DNA of 32,217 nucleotides. Origin: Pseudobdellovibrionaceae bacterium. Its GTDB lineage: Bacteria > Bdellovibrionota > Bdellovibrionia > Bdellovibrionales > Bdellovibrionaceae. The notes below the pieces were generated by a model. It saw only the letters and a list, made by a program, of their open reading frames with translations, made no database searches and was not told the DNA's origin. The stretch lies in contig JAKFYD010000013.1 of assembly GCA_021731025.1 (NCBI GenBank), forward strand, positions 1 to 32,217, given 5' to 3'. The position numbers were made by a program, and so were the translations under genes. Position 1 is the stretch's first letter. Every line of letters begins with the position of its first letter. Below, piece after piece: positions 23,256 through 30,854 of the stretch.

Positions 23256-23974
23256 AAAAGCGTTTGGTCTTTGCAATGTTTGTTATTCATATTTTGGGAT
23301 TTTCTTTAGCTCGAGCTGCTGATCTTATTGAGCTTCCTACGGAAGAATTGGCAAAAGAATCAGTGACACCGATCTTCGATAAAAATCTTTCAACGAAAAA
23401 CCGAAATATTATAACGGAAAATAAATTCGACGTGAATGGCTTTTATGGTTGGGCTTTGACTGAGCCAATTGCAAGCGTCAGCAAATTAGGATTGTCCCTT
23501 TACTATAATACCAGTGAACATCATGCTTGGGGCCTGATGTTTGCGAAAACAATTTCGGGACTTTCTGAGTACGCTAAACAGTTGAAAAAACAATACGGTC
23601 TTGATTTTTCTCGTGCACCAGCGCCGGATACCACTCTTATGTTGGATTATAATCTGAAAGCTTTTTATGGGAAAATGAGTCTGACGAAAAAAAGTGTTTT
23701 GAATATGCATATGATCTTTTCGGCGATGGGTGGAGTTGTTAAATACGAACATAAAACTTACCCAGCCGGTGCTTTTGGTGTTGGACAAAAATTTTATTTC
23801 AGTAAGGACTGGGGTTTGCGATTAGATCTTAGAGTTTTTGCGCACAGTGCTCCGATTCCCTTTTTAGGTAACAACAAATTGAAAGAGCCAACGCCGGTTC
23901 CTGATTTTACTGAGTTTAAAGAACGAATGACCTTAACGTCAGTGCTGGATATCGGTCTGTCTTATTTATTTTGA
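23252..23974 (+). CDS. Outer-membrane beta-barrel protein, GltA/GltB-like by position
   Basis: A 240-residue exported protein: signal peptide MKKRLVFAMFVIHILGFSLARA, a short acidic stretch (IELPTEELAKE), then about eight amphipathic strands (LGLSLYYNTSEHHAWGLMFAKTI, VLNMHMIFSAMGGVVKYEH, WGLRLDLRVFAHS) ending DIGLSYLF, where the terminal Phe is the usual outer-membrane barrel signature. The role is inferred from context: two barrels, then TPR proteins, a TPR lipoprotein and an FHA-TonB-like protein correspond to the Myxococcus Glt machine, whose GltA and GltB are outer-membrane barrels. Which of the two it matches cannot be told from reading. It begins within the kdsC stop codon, an unusual coupling. 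Confidence 0.75.
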   Translation: MKKRLVFAMFVIHILGFSLARAADLIELPTEELAKESVTPIFDKNLSTKNRNIITENKFDVNGFYGWALTEPIASVSKLGLSLYYNTSEHHAWGLMFAKTISGLSEYAKQLKKQYGLDFSRAPAPDTTLMLDYNLKAFYGKMSLTKKSVLNMHMIFSAMGGVVKYEHKTYPAGAFGVGQKFYFSKDWGLRLDLRVFAHSAPIPFLGNNKLKEPTPVPDFTEFKERMTLTSVLDIGLSYLF

Positions 23975-23982
23975 GGTATGGT

Positions 23983-24771
23983 GTGAAACGAAGTTTATTA
24001 AAAGTTCTTTTAGGTCTTTCGGTTTTGGGAGTGAGTCCTGTTTATGCTCAGGACACAGACACCCAAGAATTGAATGTGATCGAACTTGAATTAGAAAAAA
24101 ATACGGTGGCACCACCTGAAGAGACAGCTCCCAGCAGCGCTCCTGCGACGAAATCCGAAGTTAACTCCAGTGGTGAATTTTCTGAGCTCGGGGGACTAGC
24201 TCCTTTTACTGAGGTCTCTGTCATTCAGAAAAAATATATGCCTAAAACGGGGCGGTTTCAGCTTTTTGGTGGTCTGGCGCTAACGACCAATGATCCTTTC
24301 TATAACACCACTGGATTTACCCTCAAGGGCAGTTACTTTTTAACAGAGACTTGGGGCTTAGAAGTCAGTTACTTCTCGATGTCTTCAACCGAAGCTAAAG
24401 CCACCAAAGAGCTGCTCGAGATCCAAAATATTGGTACGGACAGCTTAGCTTATACAAAAAATTATTTAGGGATCGCGATTTTGTATGTGCCTATTTACGG
24501 AAAGATGACACTTTTTAACGAAAAAATTGTTCCTTTCGATTTTTATTTTGGTTTAGGAACAGGCAATACAAAAACTCAAGTTAAAGACAGCACAAGCACT
24601 CTGCATTTTTCAACGGGACAGATTTTTGCCGTTAATAAAAGTTTTGCTTTGCGCTGGGACTTCAGTTGGAACTTTTTCAGTGCCAAAGCCGTTAATGAAG
24701 AAGGAACAATCAATAATCTCTTTCTGTCTTTAGGTGCTAGTTTCTTCTTTCCGGAGGCCAAGTACCGATGA
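23983..24771 (+). CDS. Second outer-membrane beta-barrel protein, GltA/GltB-like by position
   Basis: A 262-residue exported protein. The start is GTG 23983, with GAGG about six bases upstream, giving the signal peptide MKRSLLKVLLGLSVLGVSPVYA. A Pro, Ala and Ser rich stretch (about residues 38-55) leads to a barrel-like region with strands FQLFGGLALTTNDPFYN, WGLEVSYFSMSS, YLGIAILYVPIYG, PFDFYFGLGTG, FALRWDFSWNFF and LFLSLGASFFF, ending PEAKYR without the terminal aromatic residue. It resembles the preceding gene in size and layout and may be its barrel partner. It starts 8 bases after the upstream stop and overlaps the next gene by four bases (ATGA at 24768-24771). Confidence 0.75.
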   Translation: MKRSLLKVLLGLSVLGVSPVYAQDTDTQELNVIELELEKNTVAPPEETAPSSAPATKSEVNSSGEFSELGGLAPFTEVSVIQKKYMPKTGRFQLFGGLALTTNDPFYNTTGFTLKGSYFLTETWGLEVSYFSMSSTEAKATKELLEIQNIGTDSLAYTKNYLGIAILYVPIYGKMTLFNEKIVPFDFYFGLGTGNTKTQVKDSTSTLHFSTGQIFAVNKSFALRWDFSWNFFSAKAVNEEGTINNLFLSLGASFFFPEAKYR

Positions 24772-26366
24772 GGAATTTCATGAATTCAAAATTGAAACGA
24801 AAGAAAAATTGGATCTTGTTGGCTTTAGTGACTCCAGCCTTTATTTTTTCTGCAGCACAAGCTAAAGGCCCTACATCTTCGAAACCAAAAATGATTTCGG
24901 GCGCTGGAAGTTCAAGAAATGCTTCTTTAAGACAGCAACTTTCCCAGGCTTTATCCTTAGCAAAAGCTGGACAGTATCAACCCGCAGCAACTTCTTTGTT
25001 TAACTTGGCTCGTCGCCCCGAGCTCGAGTCGGATAAAGCACAGATCAAATATATTTTGGGATTGATGCTCATGGAGCTGCAACTGAATCAAGTGGCTGCT
25101 TTTCAATTTGTCGATGTCATTCGTTTAGGAAATGCAAAGTACACCAAATTAGCTATCGAAAAATTATCAACGGTCGCTGATAACTTGGGAGATGACACCT
25201 TATTGAATTACGCAATTTCTCGGATTGATGTGAATGATGTACCGGCGAACGGGAAAGACATGGTCTTATTCCGTATTGGTGAAATTAAGCTCAAGAATAA
25301 AAAATTTGAAGAAGCCGTACAGAATTTTTCTAAAGTTCAGTCGGGAAGCAGTTATTACAATCAGGCTCTCTTCAATCGAGGACTAGCTGAATTAGAAATG
25401 AACCGTGCCGAAGCCGCCATAAAAAGTTTTCAGCAATTGCTCAATTTAAGAAGCAAAGCTGGCGTCACTGACACGAATCGGGTTGCTGCACAGCTGGCTT
25501 TGGCGAGAGCTCATTACCAAAAACAAGATTGGGAAGTTTCCGTCGAAGCTTATTCACAAATTCCGCGAGATCATTTTTTATGGCACCAAGCTTTGTTTGA
25601 GCAATCATGGGCCATGCTGCGCGCTGCTCGCTTTCGTTCAACGCTAAGTAACTTTCAATCTTTGCATTCGGCCTATTATGAAGACTTTTATATTCCTGAA
25701 TCATTGCTTTTGCGTTCGATCGTCTATTTATACATTTGTAAGTATGACGAGATGGAAAAAGTTCTTTCACTTTTTGAAAAGTCTTATTCGCCCGTCAGAA
25801 ACAAAATTAACACCTTCCTTACTCATACTGATCCCATGGTTTATTACAGCGAAATTGAAAAGGCTCAGGCCTTGAAAAAAGGGGAAGAGCTGAAAACGGC
25901 ATCGCGATTGCCCTACTTGGTCGTCAGAAATATTTCGGAAGAGGGTGATGTTCGCCGGGCTGCCAGTTACTTGAAAAGACTCGCTGATGAAAAACAGATG
26001 ATTGAATCGCAATCTCAGCTAAGAACATCAGGAATTGGCCAATATGCTTTGAAAGTCATCGCAACCCGAGCTCGCAATACAAAATTGGCGATGGGGGATA
26101 TGGTTAAAGCCCATCTTCAGAATATGCGTCTTGAATTAAAAGATCTTTTTGAGCAGGCCTCTTTCATTCGTTACGAAATGATCAACGGTAAAAAAGAAAG
26201 TTTGAAAAAAAGAATTTCTGGGAAAAATCTTCCAGTACCTATCGATGAAAAAATCGATCGCGATTTTTATATTGAGAATGGCTACGAGTACTACACCTTC
26301 CAGGGTGAATACTGGCTTGATGAGATTGGAAATTTTCATTACTTGGGTCAACAAAGTTGTGAGTAG
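24768..26366 (+). CDS. Exported TPR-repeat protein, GltC-like
   Basis: A 532-residue periplasmic protein with a signal peptide ending SAAQA (about residue 32). The middle (about 50-330) is built of TPR-like helical pairs: LSLAKAGQYQPAATSLFNLA, IGEIKLKNKKFEEAVQNFSKV, LFNRGLAELEMNRAEAAIKSFQQLL and ALARAHYQKQDWEVSVEAYSQI. The last part (about 390-532) is helical and then ends in a short strand-rich tail (FYIENGYEYYTFQGEYWLDEIG). In Myxococcus the periplasmic TPR protein GltC follows the two barrels and forms a complex with them, and the same order occurs here. I keep ATG 24768 (GGAGG ten bases upstream); ATG 24780 with AGGA five bases upstream is an equally possible start. Confidence 0.8.
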   Translation: MRNFMNSKLKRKKNWILLALVTPAFIFSAAQAKGPTSSKPKMISGAGSSRNASLRQQLSQALSLAKAGQYQPAATSLFNLARRPELESDKAQIKYILGLMLMELQLNQVAAFQFVDVIRLGNAKYTKLAIEKLSTVADNLGDDTLLNYAISRIDVNDVPANGKDMVLFRIGEIKLKNKKFEEAVQNFSKVQSGSSYYNQALFNRGLAELEMNRAEAAIKSFQQLLNLRSKAGVTDTNRVAAQLALARAHYQKQDWEVSVEAYSQIPRDHFLWHQALFEQSWAMLRAARFRSTLSNFQSLHSAYYEDFYIPESLLLRSIVYLYICKYDEMEKVLSLFEKSYSPVRNKINTFLTHTDPMVYYSEIEKAQALKKGEELKTASRLPYLVVRNISEEGDVRRAASYLKRLADEKQMIESQSQLRTSGIGQYALKVIATRARNTKLAMGDMVKAHLQNMRLELKDLFEQASFIRYEMINGKKESLKKRISGKNLPVPIDEKIDRDFYIENGYEYYTFQGEYWLDEIGNFHYLGQQSCE

Positions 26367-26388
26367 GGACTCTCAGAGGAAATTGTAA

Positions 26389-29300
26389 ATGCAACAGGAT
26401 CATCGTTCGCAGGTAAAAATAAAAAATAAGACAATGACTTTCACCGTGACAGCCCTGGTGACGAGCATTTGCTTAATTCTGACGACTCCGTTAGCCGAAG
26501 CGAAGAAAAAAAACAACACGACGAAGAAGTCGACTAAAAAAACGGTAGGGGAACTTCTTTCACAGGTTTCCAAGGCCGATCGCGGCAGCAATCTTAAAAC
26601 AGAAAAACTTCGCACGGCTATCCCAGGTTCTGAACTGAATTTTAAAAAACCTCCCAGCAATTATAATTTAGAACAAGTAAAGCCTCCGCACACTTCCGAA
26701 ATTTTAGTAACTTCGGAACAGCCGCAAGAAGGTTTGGCCGAGTACGAAAAAATTCTTGATCAGCAAATTGCTGAGCTGTTTAAACTGACGAAAAAATTTA
26801 AAGACAGCCCAAATCGGGGAGAATACTGGCTACGACTTGCAGAGTTGTACGTTGAAAAATCAATGTTGATCGATGGCCGTCAACAAGAGGAATTCGATCG
26901 TAAATTAAAAGCCTACAATGAGGGCAAAACCAAGAAAAAACCTATTTTAAATACAACCGATGCCAAAGCCTATAATAAGAAGGCCTTGCAGCTTTATGAA
27001 TGGTTTCAGAAAGATTTCCCTACTGATCCTAAAATGGCTCAGGCGCTTTATTTTTTGGGCTATAACAATTTTGAATTGGGTAACGAAAAAAAAGGCGCTG
27101 AATTTTACCAACGCCTTAATAAAAGTTATCCGGGCAGCCCATTTATTGGAGAATCAAAATTTGCTTTGGGCGAATACTATTTTGATAATGAAAAGTGGAG
27201 CATTGCTTACGAAGAGTATTCGACTTTGATTAAGGACAAAAGACATCAACTGCATCCTTTTGCGACTTACAAAGGCGCTTGGTGTTTGTACCGCCTTGGA
27301 AAATTTAAAGATGCATTGAAGTACATGGAGTACATGATCAGAAGCGGTCGTGGTGAAAACGCGGCCACGGGTGAAGGACGTCGAGTTGTTAATCGAAATA
27401 AACTCGAAGCCGAAGCTATGCGCGATATTGTCGTCTTCTATGCGGCGGCGGGCGATCCACAAAAAGCACCGGATTATTTCCGAGATCTCATCGGGAAAGA
27501 TGAATGGGTATACGTCGAGAAATTAGCTTATTACAGTGTTGATAAAGGCAGCAAGGAAAGCACCCAAGAGCTTTTCAAATTATTAATTAATCGCGAGCCA
27601 ATGGGGCCAAAGGCTTTTGAGTATCAGTATCAAATTGTACAAAGCAATTTTTATTCTAAGAACTCACCGCGTTTCCGTGAAGAACTAACACGTTGGATTC
27701 GGGATTACGGAGTTAGCAGTCAGTGGGCCGCAAGCAATCAAGCCAATCAAGAATTGTTAAATAATGCCTATAAATTGCGTGAGCAAACTTTAAGAAACTG
27801 GATTTTGCAGCAGCATCAGACCGCTCAAAATTCACGAACGAAGACGTCTCAGCAGTCAGCCAATGAAGGATATAAACTTTACTTGCAAGAATTTCCAACT
27901 TCGCCAACCATCGCGGACATGCATTTTTATCATGGAGAACTGTTGTACGATATGGGTCTCTATGATGAAGCCGGCTTAGAGTACAAGTGGGTTGTTGATA
28001 ATGCGGCCCAAAGCAAATTTGCGGATAAAGCTGCGCAAAATCTTTTGCATTCCGTTGAGCGCAGTCTGCCTAAGGACGAAGAGATGCTCAAGAGGGTCGG
28101 GAAAAATACGGACCCAATTCCTCTTGATCCCAAGTCCGAGCGTTTTATTGTCTCTGCCCAAAGTTATTTGGAAAAGTTTCCACACTCGAACAAAGCTCAA
28201 GAGATTAGATTTCGTATGGGACGATTGTACTATCAGCACAATCAATTCACGGAAGCTAAAAAAATATTTCAGGAAATCATCAAGAAGGGGCCAAAATCCA
28301 AGTTTACCGATTATTCGGCAAATTTAATTTTGGACATCTACAATTTACAAAAAGACTACATCGGTTTAGAAAAAGCGGGCGCCGAAATTCTTGCAAGTCC
28401 AACGATAGCAGGAACAAAAGCGGGTGATGAAATACGTTCCGTCATCGAAAAATCGAATTTCAAAAAAGCTCAAACTTTAGAAAATGATAAAAAGTACGCC
28501 GAGAGCGCAGTTCAGTATGACTTGTTTGCGGCTCAAAATCCCAATTCGGAATTAGCTGTGATGGCCTTATTTAATGCGGGGATCAATTACGAGCGCGCCA
28601 GTCAAAATGATAAAGCCGTGGCTGTGTACCAAAAAGTTGTTAGGTCTAAAGATAAAGACTTGCGCGATAAAACAAAACGACTGTTAGCTAAACTTTATCA
28701 AGACGCTGGTTTGTTTGAAGAGTCGGCACGGCTTTACAAAGAATCCGCAGAAGACTCTCCGAAGGATCCTTTGGCCGCCAACTTTATTTTTAATGCAGCG
28801 GTGATGTATGAAGCTCTTGGAAAGAATCAAGAGGCTTTGAATAATTACAAATTGTTCTTAGAAAAATCCAAACGCAACAGTGATAAAAAAGAAGTTCACT
28901 TTACGATGGCGCAAATTTATCGCAAGATGAACCAAAGATCGAACGCCATTGAAAAATATCAAGAGTACCTCGAGTCTTATCCTGCAGATGAAGAAAATAT
29001 TGTTGAAGCTCATTATCATTTGTCGCAATTGAATCGAAAATCAGATGAAGTGAAAGAATGGAAAGAAAAAACCATTCGTGTTCAAAGACGTTTGGCTCAA
29101 AAACGAAAAGGGGCGGGGGCTCACTATGCGGCTTTGTTGCGTTTAGAGCAGGCTCAAGAAAGTTTTAAAAATTTTCGGAGCGCAAATATTTCTACGGATC
29201 CTAAAAGACAAAAGCAAACCCTGGATCACAAATTAGGTTTGTTAACTCAGCTGAATAAAGATCTCAGTGAAGTGGTCAAATTAGATAGCGCTGAAGAGAT

Positions 29301-29616
29301 GGTCAGTTCATTGAGTCTCATTGGTGAAGCGAATCTTCACATGGCTCACTCTATCCTGAATGCTCCAGTGCCCAAAGGGCTTACTCCCGATGAAGAAAAG
29401 CAATACCGCGAAGGAATTACTAAATTCGCTGAGCCTTTCAATGCGAAGGCGAAAGAGAGTTTTAAGTTGGCCGTCGATCGTGGTTTCGAACTTGAAGTTT
29501 ACAATACTGCTTTCCGCTCTGCTTACGATTATATGGCGAAGTACGATCCTAAAACTTATTATTCTTACGGTGAGTATGGCCAAGATGTGCGCTTTGTGAA
29601 TTGGATAGGTCAGTGA
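26389..29616 (+). CDS. Very large TPR-repeat protein, GltD-like
   Basis: A 1075-residue exported protein, by far the largest in the window. N-terminal region with a membrane or signal segment (FTVTALVTSICLILTTPLAEA, about residues 18-38) followed by a Lys-rich stretch. From about residue 120 to 940 it consists of many TPR units, including ALYFLGYNNFELGNEKKGAEFYQRL, KFALGEYYFDNEKWSIAYEEYSTL, RFRMGRLYYQHNQFTEAKKIFQEI and FTMAQIYRKMNQRSNAIEKYQEYL. The C-terminal 130 residues are helical without clear repeats. Size, TPR content and place between a TPR protein and a TPR lipoprotein fit GltD of the Myxococcus machine. AGGA precedes the ATG by eight bases. Its stop overlaps the next start (TGATG). 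Confidence 0.85.
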   Translation: MQQDHRSQVKIKNKTMTFTVTALVTSICLILTTPLAEAKKKNNTTKKSTKKTVGELLSQVSKADRGSNLKTEKLRTAIPGSELNFKKPPSNYNLEQVKPPHTSEILVTSEQPQEGLAEYEKILDQQIAELFKLTKKFKDSPNRGEYWLRLAELYVEKSMLIDGRQQEEFDRKLKAYNEGKTKKKPILNTTDAKAYNKKALQLYEWFQKDFPTDPKMAQALYFLGYNNFELGNEKKGAEFYQRLNKSYPGSPFIGESKFALGEYYFDNEKWSIAYEEYSTLIKDKRHQLHPFATYKGAWCLYRLGKFKDALKYMEYMIRSGRGENAATGEGRRVVNRNKLEAEAMRDIVVFYAAAGDPQKAPDYFRDLIGKDEWVYVEKLAYYSVDKGSKESTQELFKLLINREPMGPKAFEYQYQIVQSNFYSKNSPRFREELTRWIRDYGVSSQWAASNQANQELLNNAYKLREQTLRNWILQQHQTAQNSRTKTSQQSANEGYKLYLQEFPTSPTIADMHFYHGELLYDMGLYDEAGLEYKWVVDNAAQSKFADKAAQNLLHSVERSLPKDEEMLKRVGKNTDPIPLDPKSERFIVSAQSYLEKFPHSNKAQEIRFRMGRLYYQHNQFTEAKKIFQEIIKKGPKSKFTDYSANLILDIYNLQKDYIGLEKAGAEILASPTIAGTKAGDEIRSVIEKSNFKKAQTLENDKKYAESAVQYDLFAAQNPNSELAVMALFNAGINYERASQNDKAVAVYQKVVRSKDKDLRDKTKRLLAKLYQDAGLFEESARLYKESAEDSPKDPLAANFIFNAAVMYEALGKNQEALNNYKLFLEKSKRNSDKKEVHFTMAQIYRKMNQRSNAIEKYQEYLESYPADEENIVEAHYHLSQLNRKSDEVKEWKEKTIRVQRRLAQKRKGAGAHYAALLRLEQAQESFKNFRSANISTDPKRQKQTLDHKLGLLTQLNKDLSEVVKLDSAEEMVSSLSLIGEANLHMAHSILNAPVPKGLTPDEEKQYREGITKFAEPFNAKAKESFKLAVDRGFELEVYNTAFRSAYDYMAKYDPKTYYSYGEYGQDVRFVNWIGQ

Positions 29617-30518
29617 TGCAACATAATACTTTTTTTATGAAATTAATACTGTGGGGATTTTGTTTGGCAGCGATGGTGGGATGTTCTTCGAAGGAAAAGA
29701 AGGACAACGATGCGACCATGAATGAAGCTCTTCGAAGCGGTGTTAACTCGGTGATGGATTTTAATGATTCCCTCACTGAAACTGGGCAAGTTAAACCAAG
29801 TCCACGCCAAGAAACGCCTTTAAGCATTGCGGGATCTAAAGCTCCCAGCAGTTCGATTTACTGGAACTTGAACGAGGCCATCAAGATTCAAAACGATGAA
29901 ATGATTGTGAAAGAATCGACGCAAATTCTGCTCAAAAATCCTGGAGACTTGCGCGCCCTGAATGCTATGGCTGTTTCTTCCTACCGCAAAGGACGTTATA
30001 ATTTAGCTCGTTACCTTTTAAACAAAGCGAAGCAAGCGCATCCAAATTCTTCCGAAGTTTATTCGAACTTAGGCGTGGTCGATCTGGCTGTCGATGATAA
30101 AAGAAGCGCCATCCAAAATTTTAAGAAAGCCCTTCAGCTTAATTCTGAGGATGCTGTTGCTGCCGCAAATGTTGGATCATTGTATGTCAGAGAAAAAGAT
30201 TACGCCAAAGCTCGGGTAGCCCTCGAGGTCGCTTATCGAAAAGGCTTTCGCGATCCTAAAACGCTCAACAATTATGCAGTCGCTTTAGCCGCGAATGGAA
30301 AGTATGATAAAGCCAACGATATTTATGAAGAGGTGTTGAAACAACAGCCTTCCAACAAGGAAGCCCTTTTCAATTCGTCTGTTTTATTGATCGAACATTT
30401 GAAAAAATACAACGAAGGTCTAGATCGACTCCAAAAGTTGAAGTTCAGTGGTGGGCCAGCTGATTCCAAAAACAAAATTATTGCGTTGGAAAATAAGGCT
30501 AAAGCTGGTTTAAAATAA
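29616..30518 (+). CDS. TPR lipoprotein, GltE (AglT)-like
   Basis: A 300-residue lipoprotein. ATG 29616 shares its A with the stop codon of the preceding gene (TGATG), and the signal ending AAMVGCSS places the lipidated Cys at 23. A polar linker (about 24-85) is followed by TPR repeats from about residue 88 to 270: LLKNPGDLRALNAMAVSSYRKGRYNLARYLLNKA, VYSNLGVVDLAVDDKRSAIQNFKKAL, AAANVGSLYVREKDYAKARVALEVAY and LNNYAVALAANGKYDKANDIYEEVL. In Myxococcus, GltE (AglT) is a TPR lipoprotein encoded next to gltD and needed for gliding. The order here is identical, so this is one of the better supported members of the block. Confidence 0.85.
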   Translation: MQHNTFFMKLILWGFCLAAMVGCSSKEKKDNDATMNEALRSGVNSVMDFNDSLTETGQVKPSPRQETPLSIAGSKAPSSSIYWNLNEAIKIQNDEMIVKESTQILLKNPGDLRALNAMAVSSYRKGRYNLARYLLNKAKQAHPNSSEVYSNLGVVDLAVDDKRSAIQNFKKALQLNSEDAVAAANVGSLYVREKDYAKARVALEVAYRKGFRDPKTLNNYAVALAANGKYDKANDIYEEVLKQQPSNKEALFNSSVLLIEHLKKYNEGLDRLQKLKFSGGPADSKNKIIALENKAKAGLK

Positions 30519-30539
30519 GTGATAGGATTTAGGTAAATA

Positions 30540-30854
30540 ATGCGTTCACACTTTGTTCGAAAATTTATATTCATGGTTTTTTTCGGCACCTTAATGGTGA
30601 CGGAATCCTATGCTCAAAATCAAGATGCCTTTTTTACCAAAGCTGCGACTAAGACTGCAAAACCTAAAGAAACAAAAGCAACTTTAAATTTCGAGGACGA
30701 GTTGGTCGAGGGAAATACGCAGAAGCCGGAACTTTTTTATCTTTTCCAGAAGAAAAATTTTAATTACAAGCGGCTTATTAAATTAAGAGAAAACTTTTTG
30801 CCCGAAATGAGAAAAACAACTGAGGATATTCAACGAGTGCGGAGTGGGAATTGA
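30540..30854 (+). CDS. Small exported protein, GltF-like by position
   Basis: A 104-residue protein with a signal peptide (MRSHFVRKFIFMVFFGTLMVTESYAQ, cleavage likely after residue 25) followed by a short charged helical protein that lacks Cys and has no recognisable domain (KPKETKATLNFEDELVEG, then LFYLFQKKNFNYKRLIKLRENFLPEM). TTAGG lies upstream of the ATG. It ends four bases into the following gene. In the Myxococcus set a small protein (GltF) sits between the TPR lipoprotein and the FHA protein, so position is the main argument. The reading frame is convincing through its coupling and signal peptide. Confidence 0.65.
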   Translation: MRSHFVRKFIFMVFFGTLMVTESYAQNQDAFFTKAATKTAKPKETKATLNFEDELVEGNTQKPELFYLFQKKNFNYKRLIKLRENFLPEMRKTTEDIQRVRSGN

